35,004 nt of DNA, taken from NCBI GenBank assembly GCA_003427395.1, contig BFEA01000684.1, positions 421,975-456,978 of the forward strand. The letters run 5' to 3'. The notes below the pieces were generated by a model. That model saw only the letters and a list, made by a program, of their open reading frames with translations, had not been told where the DNA came from and did no database searches. Both the position numbers and the translations under genes were made by a program. Below are positions 26,030-35,004 of the stretch, piece by piece; the stretch's first letter is position 1; each line of letters starts with the position of its first letter. This stretch comes from Chara braunii (lineage: Eukaryota > Streptophyta > Charophyceae > Charales > Characeae).

Positions 26030-26286
26030 TCACTCAAGCTTTCAGTCCTCGTACCAAAAATCGCCAGTTCTCACACCCCCCTTGCTAGGGTTACAAGGCA
26101 ACACAAGCTGCCTCAACACCAAACTGACTGTTTTCTGACGAACAGGAAGCGTCTTCCTCCCTCGACGACTTCCTTAGCTGCCAAACCCCCTGCCGGATTA
26201 CAGGGTCACTGCCCCAGATTTCAGCTACGTTGAAAGAGGTGGTTATGCCTTCCACCCTCGGCAAACTCCAATGGCCTCAAGCTCCT
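26030..26286. repeat. Dispersed repeat pair, copy 1 (partner at 26508-26771)
   Basis: It aligns with the second copy through CAGTCCTCGTACCA, CTAGGGTTACAAGGCAACACA, TTACAGGGTCACTGCCCCAG, TGCCTTCCACCCTCGGCA and CAATGGCCTCAAGCTCC. Both copies contain a small hairpin whose loop is TAGGGTT. On the minus strand the second copy has a short frame (FWYEDWKLDRRVLQSLVK) before a donor-like GAAGGTAAGT, so the repeat could be a gene fragment. Confidence 0.75.
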
Positions 26287-26507
26287 CTCATGGTCACAGA
26301 GCCACTGCTCCAGCACCCGCCACTGTCGCCCCACCCGTCCTTCTAATAGACTTACCACCCTAAGCCACTCTTCCCCTCCTGCATGCGCCCACCCAAATTC
26401 CTTCCAAACCATGCTTCCAATTTCGCCCTCCATTTGAAAAAACAAGAGGAGGAAGGGCACGAACTAGAACCACTAACAATCTGACACTTACCTTCACCAA
26501 CGATTGA

Positions 26508-26771
26508 AGGACACGCCGATCCAGCTTCCAGTCCTCGTACCAGAACTCGTCAGATCTCATACCCCCTTGTTAGGGTTACAAGGCAACACAAACAACCCCA
26601 GTACCAATCTAACTGATTCTGATGGACAGAGAGTGCCCTCCCCCCTCGACACCTCTCTTAACGGCTTGGCCCCTCAAAAGGTTACAGGGTCACCGCCCCA
26701 GCAATAGCTACGTCAGGCGAGATGGTTGTGCCTTCCACCCTCGGCATAACTTCAATGGCCTCAAGCTCCCA
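26508..26771. repeat. Dispersed repeat pair, copy 2
   Basis: Partner of 26030-26286, direct orientation, 478 bp apart. The hairpin CCTTGT-TAGGGTT-ACAAGG is complete here (26565-26583). Confidence 0.75.
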
Positions 26772-26779
26772 AAAGATCC

Positions 26780-27515
26780 TCGTGCAAGTATACCTTGAGG
26801 TCGTTGCAGTAGTTTCTCATTTTTTGTTTTCTTTAAAGAAAAAAAAACAAATGCAAACAAAAAATTTACCTGATTTGGGCACGCGTGACAGGTGGTGCAC
26901 CGTGAAGGCCGAAGTGAGCTATTACGAATCCCTTTGCCGGATGACAGAGGGAATGAAAAGTGCAGGGCCGACAGTGCCACAACCTCTAGAGCGACGTATG
27001 TGGTGCAGATTCTTGGTTGGATGCATCTAACCGACACAACTTGAACTTAGACCATTTTTTTTCCTTTTTCAGGAGTGAAAACGGATCCTTAAGTATTCCG
27101 CATGCTGGCGCGAGGTCCTACACCCATGTATCACACAGGGTAGCATCGGTACCTCCTCCTTTCCTCCATGTGTTGGTGCCTCTTCTTTTCATGCTCGGCA
27201 AAATATGGCACGTAGAGTGTTTTTAGGCTCGGTATCAATAGCAGAGCCAAGTACTTATGGCTAAAGGAGAGAAAAAAAAAAAAAAACGAAGAAGGGTTTG
27301 CGGACTGTTTTATAACAAAGTGGACATGGCGAAATTTTTTTTTCTTGGAAGCCTCTGCCGCATTGTCTTTTGAAATTTAAAAATAATTATTATTTTAAGA
27401 AGAAAAAAACAGCAGATTGTTTCAGATATATTGGCCAATAGAAAATTATTTTTTCAAAAAAAATAATTGCATATTTGCAAACTGGATAATTTTTCAAGTC
27501 AAGTTTTCACGAATA
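26780..27515. other. Unannotated AT-rich region
   Basis: Contains A-runs and TTATTATTTT-rich sequence. No ORF with recognisable features; the 60-110-codon frames on both strands overlap and carry no motifs. Confidence 0.4.
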
Positions 27516-27518
27516 CCT

Positions 27519-27723
27519 TGTTGTCTGTGTTGATGTTCATTTCCAGGTTCTTTGTGAGGAATTCCCGGCCTCATATTCTCATGATAATGGATTCCTTGCT
27601 TTTTTCCAAAAAAAAAAAAAAAAAAATCCTCATAGAATGTACTAGTTGTTTGGTCTACTGTAACAACTCGAATACTTGTTGAGTGCCTTGGCCGGGTAAT
27701 ATCAAGGTGGCGTAGGGAGGAAG
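27519..27723. repeat. Dispersed repeat, copy B (partner at 18272-18476)
   Basis: Same orientation as copy A and close in sequence, with a longer internal A run (27609-27626). The flanks differ, so the shared block marks the element's limits. Confidence 0.85.
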
Positions 27724-27729
27724 GTGATT

Positions 27730-28005
27730 ACGCCATCACAGTAAAACTCATGTCGTCGTCTTCTGCTTATTGTCCATTCAATTTGTTACATTTTCTCTTT
27801 ATTACCTGTTTAGTTGCGTGTGCAGCCCATTCGTCCACTCGGTGAGTTAGTCAGTCTCAATGATAAATATTAAGGCATATTTTTCGAGGAAGTAAGCAGT
27901 CTCATTGAGTTAGAGAAGAAATTCTTTGATAATTCACCATATAACGCATGTGTGTCTGCACGTGAGGTAGTCCTTGAGCTTGAGAACAGCCTCCATCATT
28001 AGGGG
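27730..28005. other. Unannotated spacer before the LINE
   Basis: No convincing feature. It could include the LINE 5'UTR, whose start cannot be placed. Confidence 0.35.
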
Positions 28006-28009
28006 ATAA

Positions 28010-28942
28010 AAGAGAGGAAACACAAGCCTAGGCAGTATAATATATGTAGATAACAATGGTCAAGCGCCCCTCCACTCTCTTTCTCTTGACGACAGTCAAA
28101 AGGATGCTTTGGGGCAAGTAATATACGGGGATATGAATGGACAACTAATATTGTCACAAGAAATATCAATGACTGACCACATCCCCCTTTCACAAGTAAA
28201 CCAGTTAACGGTCAACCAAGAATTGATTTCAAAGAACAAGGTAATCCCACCCAACAACAGGAGGAGGCATCACAAATGAAGAACACCCCTATGGAAGAGA
28301 ATGATATGCTATCGCAATCTCTCTAGGAAGAGTAAACGCCTACACTACAAACTAACCTTGAGGTGAGTCCAAAGACAACCCAGGTATAAGGACCACTCGC
28401 TTCCCACATACGAACAACACAGGAAGTTGGCAAAAGGCAGAGAATGAGGAATGTATTAGAAAAAGGTCAATTGGTTAAGCCGCAGCCACTTAAGAGCAAC
28501 CTCATCATTCCTGTACGGAAAAAAGGAGGAAAATGGGAAGTGAGACTTTCTCCAGTAGGCCAAGATCAATACGGGGGGATTACATTGAGAGGATGATCTA
28601 CATATGTTGAGTACCAAAGCGTGGGGGATCGAACGTTCAAAAGGGACATGCGAGATTTCTTAATCAAGCACTATGATCCTGGTCCTCAAGCAACTGTCAC
28701 AGAAACTGAGGACAAGGCTCATATGCCAAAAAGGGACACGTTTGTTCGCTTTGAGGAACAAAAAGAGGCCGGGTTGAGATGGTTCTCTCACACAGCTTTG
28801 CTAGAATTACGAAGTTTTAAGATCAAAGCAAATGTGGTGTGGTCGGTCTCTGACATTCTTACATTTTTTCGTATAATTCTTCGCAGAGGAATCCTTCAAT
28901 CTGTTGGGGATCTTGACAATGGATCCTGGACCTGCCTCTAAA
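28010..28942 (+). pseudogene. LINE ORF1-like remnant, unknown domain
   Basis: An open stretch to 28278 reads VDNNGQAPLHSLSLDDSQKD and on to a stop. After a frameshift, 28430-28942 is open except for TGA at 28594, with NLIIPVRKKGGKWEVRLSP and RDMRDFLIKHYDPGPQATVT. No zinc knuckle or RRM is visible. The assignment to ORF1 rests on position before the endonuclease. Confidence 0.45.
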
Positions 28943-28994
28943 ACGTAAAGGGAGGAGGTCCTTAAATAGCAGGGGGCTAAGATGGAAGCAATTA

Positions 28995-29723
28995 ATGTAT
29001 ACTATGAAAAAAAACTCATCCTGGCAGTGTGCAACCAAAACGGCAGACAAAACGGCAGATTTGGACGTCAGGTCATGGCCTGACATAGTATGTATTCAAG
29101 AAACTCATCTAACGAATTTCCATATTCACACCCGGGCCCACAATACAGTTTGGTCGTTTGCTAAGATCAGTGCACCGTCTCTAAGAAGCGGGTCAGTAGG
29201 TGTAACAATTTGGGTACCACCGGAATCTCGAGCACAAATTGTCTAATGGGTATCAGATAAGGAGCAGGGTAGATGGATAACTGTCATCTTCACAATCGGG
29301 TCAGATGCTATATGTGTAATGAATGTATATGGGTCAAATGAAGTTGAAGAAAGAATCAGGTTCTTTCAGGATACAAGAACTCATATCCCGGTAGGGATGC
29401 CTTTAGTCATGGCAGAAGATTTCAACGCAGCTCCGGATAGATGGTTGGATCGTTGGAAGATCCCCTCTCCATGCCCTCCTTATATAGAAGAAGATGAGAT
29501 TATAATACAAACCTTATGCGAAAAAGAATGCCTATTTGACTCTTATAGAAAAGTTTTCCCGCGTGAAAAATTATTTACATGTTTACGCAACCAAGGTAAC
29601 CGCCTTCCATCTAGATCAAGAATAAATTTAATCCTGATGTTTGAAGATCTAGAGAGAACCTTCACATGGGCAGCAATCTTTCCACAAAGCCCATGGATCG
29701 GGGCAGATCATAAAATGTGTTAA
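28995..29723 (+). pseudogene. LINE APE-type endonuclease remnant
   Basis: One frame with a single TAA at 29244. Motifs: WPDIVCIQETHL (catalytic Glu), VMAEDFNAAPD (DFN kept, usual Gly replaced), SRINLILM (canonical SRID with the Asp changed to Asn) and ADHKMC (canonical SDH). The changed SRID Asp would impair metal or phosphate handling, so the domain is probably inactive even apart from the stop. Confidence 0.8.
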
Positions 29724-29988
29724 ATACTCCTCTCCTTCAAAAAGAAACCAGATCAGGGGAAGGGAGTTTATAAACTAAATACATCTTTGCTAATATACGA
29801 CAATTTTAAAAAATACTTAGCAGATGTATGAGAATATTGGTACTCGTCGAAAGAGAGACAAAACTCGTTTATTTCTTGGTTCAACAATGGGTTAATTTTT
29901 CTTGCAAAGAAATGCAATGAATTTTTAAAATTACGAGCAAAGAATAAACATTTACAGAAACTACAAATTCAAGAACAAATTCTGAATA

Positions 29989-31450
29989 ATGAATCTCAAG
30001 ACCATGAATCCTCACAAATTACTTTTGTCATTTGCGAAGTATCGTTGGCAGGGACAGCTAATTAGAGGCAAATTGATGAAATTCACGACAGAAGGGCAGA
30101 TGAATGCATTATTTTTTGCAATGGCCCTATTACGAGCCAAACGCTCTTCTATTGACAATCTGTATGATCACGAGGCTCAGCGGGATCCTTTGGCACCCGC
30201 GTCCTCCGCAGTAAGTTTGAAGGTCGCTTATTATTTTTTTGAAAAATTGTTCAAATCATCCAAAGACCCTACCTGCATCCAAAAGGATGATCAAGCTACT
30301 TCTCTCTTTTTAGAACCGCTATTCCAGTCCATCATCACCCATGAACAACGTGAGCATCTTGAAAGACCACTAACTAAAGAAGAAATTTGGACAACATTAC
30401 TGCAAATGGAGAAGGATAAAACACCGGGAGTGGATGGTCTGCTCAAAGAATTTTGGGAAGCCATGTGGCTCATTCTGTCATCAAACCTGATGCAATACTA
30501 CCATAAGGTGTGGGAGACAGGCCAAATGGGAGAGATTGTCAGTCAAGGAATTTCAACCCTACTATACAAAAAAGGGGATAAGTCCAATATCAGGAATTAC
30601 AGACCAATAACTCTACTTACAATGGTATACAAACTGCTTGCTAAAGCTCTGGCTAATCGTATGATTCCAGTAATGACCGACATAATTCATCCCTCTCAAA
30701 CAGGATTTAAAAAACGTCGGCACACACAAGATAATATCCTTCTAATCAATGAAATGGTCAAAGTTGCACGACAAACCAAACAAAATGCATTGTTTTTATA
30801 GACTTTGAAAACACATATGATCATGTGGATTGCCGATTCCTAGATGCTTGCCTGCATAAACTAAACTTTGGACCCAACATGCGAAGATGGGTGAAAATTA
30901 TACATATAAATGTCACCACAAGTATTCTTGTGAACGGATTGCTTTCTCCAGAAATCCGCCTTCAGAGGTCAGTAAGGCAAGGCGACCCTCTGACCCCTTT
31001 CCTTTTTGTTATCGTGATGGAAGCCCTGTGTGCCAACCTTAGAGTTAATCGCAATATCAAACCACTAAGCATTTCAGGAATCCCGGAAGAGGCAATACCA
31101 ATAACCCAATGTTTGCAGATGATCTTACAATCAAAGTAGAGGCTTCAATGACAAACATGGAAGAAATAAAAAACCTTTTGGACAAATTTTCTGCCCTCTC
31201 AGATATGGTGCTCAATTGGGGAAGTAAAACGCAAGGATGGTGGATCCACTCAAATGGTGGTCGTCCACCCGAATCCTCTAGGATACAATGGTTGTCATTA
31301 GAAGCCCCTCTGAGAGTGTTAGGTGTATCTTTGACTGCCTCAGGCAAACCCACAACTGATGATTACGGATTTCAAAACCCGCAATCTAAAAATGAATCAA
31401 TGAAAGAATCAACATACCTCTCTTTTAGGGAGGATACTGGTTATGAATAA
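29989..31450 (+). pseudogene. LINE reverse transcriptase remnant
   Basis: Frame 1 (29989-30801): TPGVDGLLKEFW, GISTLLYKKGDKSNIRNYRP, ITLLTMVYKLLAKALANRM and HPSQTGFKKRRHTQDN. After a shift near 30785: FIDFENTYDHVD (motif A Asp) and VRQGDPLTPFLFVIVMEAL (motif B). After another shift near 31105: MFADDLTIKVE (motif C with both Asp) and VLNWGSKTQ. The catalytic triad survives in sequence but in three frames. Confidence 0.88.
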
Positions 31451-32930
31451 TTTGGTGTTTGCTTCAATTTGGTACAAATCAACAATTTTGGCAATTAGCA
31501 AACCAGGAATCAAACATCTTTTAAAACAAGTGACGGCGTTTCTTTGGAGAGGAGATCACGAGCTTCAAAAGGTAATTCCGAGAGTGGCATGGTCTACCCT
31601 CATCAATTCTAAGTCCATGGGAGGGTTAGGAATTTTGGACCCATGGACCCCGCCCTACAGTGTCAAGCTTTGTCACTACAGTTGATGATTGACCTCATTC
31701 TTGGTATAGATAAGCCGTGGAAACCCCTAACCCTACAACAAATCAGAAAATTGACACCGGTCGCGCCATCCGAAGTTCATCTCCTTACTTGGATAGAAAA
31801 TATATTTTGGCATATCCCTCGTCCTTCTGCACACTTGAGAGTTCAAGGGGAAAGAGGTGCTACTCATAGAGATCTTATCCTAGATACTCTATGGGTGTCT
31901 CTTCTGAAAGTGTGGAGGAAACTACCACTACCTAATAAACCGGAACCCACACACTTTGAGAAAATCTTGAGGCAACTCCTATTCGGTAAGAAATGGATTA
32001 CAGATGTTAACGGTTGTGTGTATAATAGCTTCACTCCTCCCTAATCCCAATGGGTAAAAAAAAAGGTCATACGGATTAAATACATTTGGGATCTACAAAA
32101 GAAAGGATGAAAAAATCCAAATCAACTTAAAAAAATAATTCCTTACGCCCACAAATTGGACCAGAACTAGAACCACATAACTAGTTTCATCCCGTTGACA
32201 TGGGTTAGAGAATTGAGAAATGGTCTGAAGTTTCAAGAAGGTGATTTTGTAACAACTACACGAGATCCCAAGATTGGAAGGTTGGGCAAATCATGAGTCC
32301 ACTTGAGGAAGGAGCCCTAATAGCCTTGTTCAAAATAACAACAAATCATCTGGTCATTTCGACACCAGATAACCAGGTGGAGTTCTTTCCATTCAATGAA
32401 ATGTTTAGAATCAGAGTTATTTTTATCTCGGCCACCACTGGATGGAGGGCATTTCATCCGAAATGCCCTATTCCAAATCTACCCTTTGATCCGGACGAAT
32501 GAGTATGGCAGACGGGTACAAGGAGTAAACCACGTACTCTACAATCCCTAACAGTTAAGGCAGCATATCGTCTGCTCAGACCTACTAGGGTGGATGTGTT
32601 ATCTGTAATAAGGGACCGATGGACCAAGCACTTGAACATTGATATACAAAGCATCAAAAATATCAAATTTTTTAATCAAATAAAAAAACAGTCTGCCAAG
32701 TTTTCCTCGCTACAGTGGCAAATACTTCATCGATGTCTCCCAACAAATAATTGGCTCATCAATCACACCAATCTAGAGCAACGGGGTATGGCTCTACCAT
32801 GGTGTAAAGCATGTCTATCTGTCTTTCCCCACAAGAGAATCTGAGAAACAATTGAGCATGTATTCATTCAATGTCCTGGAATCGTTACGGTCTTATTATG
32901 GAGAAGATGAGACTGTATATGGAGAGAACT
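31443..32930 (+). pseudogene. LINE ORF2 C-terminal region with zf-RVT-like finger
   Basis: FLWRGDHELQKVIPRVAW, then INSKSMGGLGILDPW is the conserved post-RT region of plant LINEs. After a shift, 31643-32041 continues to a stop. 32293-32930 reads through two stops as LTVKAAYRLLRPT, WQILHRCLPTNNWLI and WCKAC, with EHVFIQC after the stop at 32842, giving a CCHC arrangement typical of zf-RVT. Confidence 0.8.
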
Positions 32931-33213
32931 GACAGGAATTGACTGGCCATGGGATTGAAAAGTCATCCTACTGGGTCAATAGGAACCACAAGGAATGCAA
33001 CTTTCAAAATTTCAGATGAATTTGTTCGAACTTGGTCGAAAGGACATTTTATGGGCATTATGGTATAAGAGGTGTGTATATGAAAGAGAAGATGTAAAAC
33101 TGGAAGGAATGGAATTCGCTGAACTAATTATTCAATTTGTACAGACAGAAATACGAGCACACTAGTTAGTAGTGCGATCTAAGATACAACAACTTAATAA
33201 AAAAAAAAAAAAA

Positions 33214-33455
33214 TCAACTGTATTCAAAAATTCAATCAAGATTGGCTGGGAGGAAATGAAGGAGGGTGCTTGGGAGAAGTGAAATGGTCGGGGAAGGAAG
33301 AACAGGTGGAAACTCTAAAGCGATACTTTCTCCTGTGCTTCAAAGACTGGTTTTCGCTGCCTCCAAGAGCCACACTCAAATCTCTGGAATGTTTTCCTGA
33401 CCCCTTCCCCCCTTCGGAATTAGCAATGGTGGATTTGCAGTGGTATCCTCAATGA
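33214..33455 (+). pseudogene. Possible end of LINE ORF2
   Basis: The A run at 33199-33213 reads as poly-Lys in a frame with STVFKNSIKIGWEEMKEGAW. A second frame from 33270 gives 61 codons (VETLKRYFLLCFKDWFSLPP). Whether these are LINE coding or adjacent sequence is unclear. Confidence 0.35.
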
Positions 33456-33653
33456 AGTATGAATGCAATATTTATTGGACCTCTGAGGCTTCTAGCAGTC
33501 TGATGCAACCTCAAGGAAAGTTTGTCTCCACTGTCGGTCTGTTCGTTAGATTTTTCCCAGGATATATTTTCTGCTAGGTCTAATAGTTGTATTTGGTGGC
33601 CTGGTTTGGCTGAAGAGGCAGTTTTTATCTTCACATATCTTTTTAAAGAGACA

Positions 33654-33718
33654 AAGGCTATGTAAATGGGACGTTGGACCCGGTTTTCAGCAGGTGACAC
33701 TCCCCACCAATAGATGGA
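33654..33718 (+). mobile_element. Dispersed repeat, plus orientation, at the LINE 3' side
   Basis: GGGACGTTGGACCCGGTTTT and CAGCAGGTGACACTCCCCACC, then AATAGATG are the inverse of the copies at 4.25, 22.58 and 25.5 kb. Relative to the retroposition polarity shown by the 25.5-kb poly(A), this copy is oriented like the LINE and may be its 3' tail. Confidence 0.65.
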
Positions 33719-33896
33719 GTCTCTACCCAGATGTAGTCTAAGCTTGATCAGGTTTTACTTTTAGTGTCTGGGGTATTACCGGGGCTGTTTACGTTCTTGA
33801 GTTTGTGAATAGATTGAAGATAAATGCATACTCGTTTCCTAGTGAAACATTCTTTTATCTGTTTTCTTCTTTTTAAGAATATTGGACCATTTCCCG

Positions 33897-34532
33897 ATGG
33901 GAAAATTTGTCTGGCGCCCCTGTAATTTGCGTTATTTCGCGTTGCGACAGTTGCGCCCCTCCGACGTCCGATTTACCCTGTCGCGCCCCTCTAAGCAGGG
34001 TTTAAATTTTCGATCAGACCCCGGTGTCGTTTGGGCCTCAAATGTTTTCCTTATGCCCCTACCGGTACCCGTCCCGAATTTGAGGGATGCCCCTACCGGA
34101 TGGCTATTAAAAGCAAATGAGAAAATTCTCGAGACGCCCCTACCGGTACCATTTGCTGCCAAGCCATTTGCTGCTCCGTCATCTGCTGCCAGTCCATTTG
34201 CTACCAAGCCATTTGCCACTACGTTATTTGCTGCTACGTCATCTGCTGCCACGTCATCTTATGCCACGTCATCTGCTGCCAATCCATTTGCTACCAAGCC
34301 ATTTGCTACCAAGCCATTTGCTGCTACGTCATCATCTGCTGCCTCACCAGCTGCTGTCACGACATCTGCTGCCAAGAGGGCGTCTGTTGCCAAGTCGTCC
34401 ACAACTGCCACATCTTCTACTGCTTTCCCAGATGCAGAGGCGGTTCCCTTTTCCGACAAACGAATGCAAAGGCAGCAGATGTTAGTGGTGGACAGTCTGA
34501 GTCAACGACGAGGGCAACGGCGACCTCGATGA
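33897..34532 (+). CDS. Hypothetical Ala/Ser-rich protein with in-frame 15-bp minisatellite
   Basis: 211 codons from the first ATG (33897). Residues 1-75 are basic and unique. Three words near 34052, 34087 and 34133 (GCCCCTACCGG) encode recurring PLPVP-type residues. Residues 80-150 repeat the pentapeptides PFA(A/T)K and SSAAT. The last 35 residues are basic (KRMQRQQM, SQRRGQRRPR). No known domain. The repeat keeps frame, which favours coding mildly, but any 15-bp array does so. Confidence 0.3.
   Translation: MGKFVWRPCNLRYFALRQLRPSDVRFTLSRPSKQGLNFRSDPGVVWASNVFLMPLPVPVPNLRDAPTGWLLKANEKILETPLPVPFAAKPFAAPSSAASPFATKPFATTLFAATSSAATSSYATSSAANPFATKPFATKPFAATSSSAASPAAVTTSAAKRASVAKSSTTATSSTAFPDAEAVPFSDKRMQRQQMLVVDSLSQRRGQRRPR
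34140..34375. repeat. 15-bp minisatellite, about 15 copies
   Basis: Consensus TTTGCTACCAAGCCA alternating with TCTGCTGCCACGTCA, tandem with few indels. Confidence 0.9.
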
Positions 34533-34707
34533 ATGCAAAGGCGGGAAAGAAGAAGTCTGGGATGAAAATCATGGGGCGGGCGTTGGCTCTTGCGAGTCCG
34601 TATCTCGTCTCATCAGAAGGTTACGATCTATGGAAGAAGATGATGAAAGAGGAGAGGGGTGTTGTGATGGTGCTGCGCGCCTATGGCTGGTTGGTGGACT
34701 ATACAAC

Positions 34708-34728
34708 GTTCCAGCCCTCTCTCTCTCC

Positions 34729-34797
<69 letters not shown>
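34708..34797. repeat. (CT)n microsatellite
   Basis: About 90 bases of CT with two short interruptions. Confidence 0.97.
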
Positions 34798-34800
<3 letters not shown>

Positions 34801-34802
34801 TG

Positions 34803-34918
34803 GTTTATCAAACTTCCAAAACGTGCGTGTACAATGACAGTTGCCCAAAATGCAACTATAATAACTGTCATTGTAGACACGGCCATCATGACCGTACGTT
34901 TCGGAACGTTGATGAATT
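34803..34918. mobile_element. Foldback/MITE-like element between (CT)n and (GA)n
   Basis: TACAATGACAGTT at 34830 pairs with AACTGTCATTGTA at about 34865. Outer arms ATCAAACTTCCAAAACGTGC and GTACGTTTCGGAACGTTGAT also pair with small gaps. The flanking (CT)n and (GA)n tracts are themselves complementary, extending the potential stem to about 65 more bases. Confidence 0.6.
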
Positions 34919-34936
34919 GACAACGAGCGAGCAAGC

Positions 34937-34939
<3 letters not shown>

Positions 34940-35004
<65 letters not shown>
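34940..35004. repeat. (GA)n microsatellite, runs off the window end
   Basis: At least 65 bases of GA continuing to the last base. Confidence 0.97.

Larger units (their letters stand above)
28010..33455 (+). mobile_element. Degenerate L1-like LINE (APE endonuclease + RT + zf-RVT tail)
   Basis: Plus-strand remnants occur in the LINE order ORF1-like, endonuclease, reverse transcriptase, conserved C-terminal region and CCHC zinc finger. At least six in-frame stops (28594, 29244, 29721, 29829, 32500, 32842) and several frameshifts (near 30030, 30785, 31105, 31435, 31640) make it dead. The sense strand is A-rich, unlike the neighbouring GC-rich and CT/GA-rich DNA. No RNase H domain was recognised. 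The 3' end is uncertain; a tail-like repeat at 33654-33718 may be its 3'UTR. Confidence 0.85.

Noticed and set aside
33196-33213. LINE poly(A) tail
   Set aside because: The A run is preceded and followed by sequence that reads as LINE-like coding, so it is more likely internal Lys codons.

Overview
The window looks like nuclear DNA of a repeat-rich eukaryote. My best guess is a streptophyte alga close to Chara. The reasons are plant-type telomere-like motifs (AAACCCTA), a plant-style tRNA-iMet primer-binding site, an L1-type LINE with a zf-RVT-like tail, many long (CT)n/(GA)n tracts, and a sparse gene load. The species assignment is inference. Isolated Ns and one intact Nextera mate-pair junction (5754-5790) show a draft short-read assembly.

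Layout: 0-10 kb is minisatellites, microsatellites, purine-rich tracts, a probable LTR fragment on the minus strand (PBS near 3.47 kb), a small gag-like ORF (950-1360, minus) and several foldback/MITE-like elements (7.1, 7.6, 9.5 kb). 10288-14325 is the only convincing host gene: one uninterrupted plus-strand ORF of 1345 codons from its first ATG. It encodes a low-complexity N-terminus, a haem-binding globin, a TRP-like cation-channel body and a C-terminal cytochrome b5 domain. 14.5-17.2 kb holds paired hairpins, a 44-bp tandem repeat and a composite inverted repeat carrying a MITE whose empty target site survives in two related copies nearby. 18.1-18.6 kb has dispersed repeats. About 19.0-24.5 kb is a cluster of at least ten GATAAT/ATTATC palindromes; much of it reads as abutting units of a TIR element joined at a single TA. 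Beyond this are a three-copy repeat with a conserved minus-strand translation, a (CCTG)-rich tract and a U6 snRNA pseudogene (24991-25054). 25.4-27.7 kb contains SINE-like and other duplicated repeats. 28.0-33.5 kb is a decayed LINE (unknown ORF1, APE endonuclease, reverse transcriptase, zinc-finger tail). 33.9-34.5 kb has an ORF with an in-frame 15-bp minisatellite, and the window ends with a foldback between (CT)n and (GA)n.

The most exciting item is the globin-channel-cytochrome b5 fusion. If expressed as read, one polypeptide carries two haem modules on either side of an ion channel, which suggests a membrane sensor that gates on O2, NO or redox state. That function is inference; the domains are read directly from the translation. 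The palindrome cluster is the best candidate for an undescribed repeat system.
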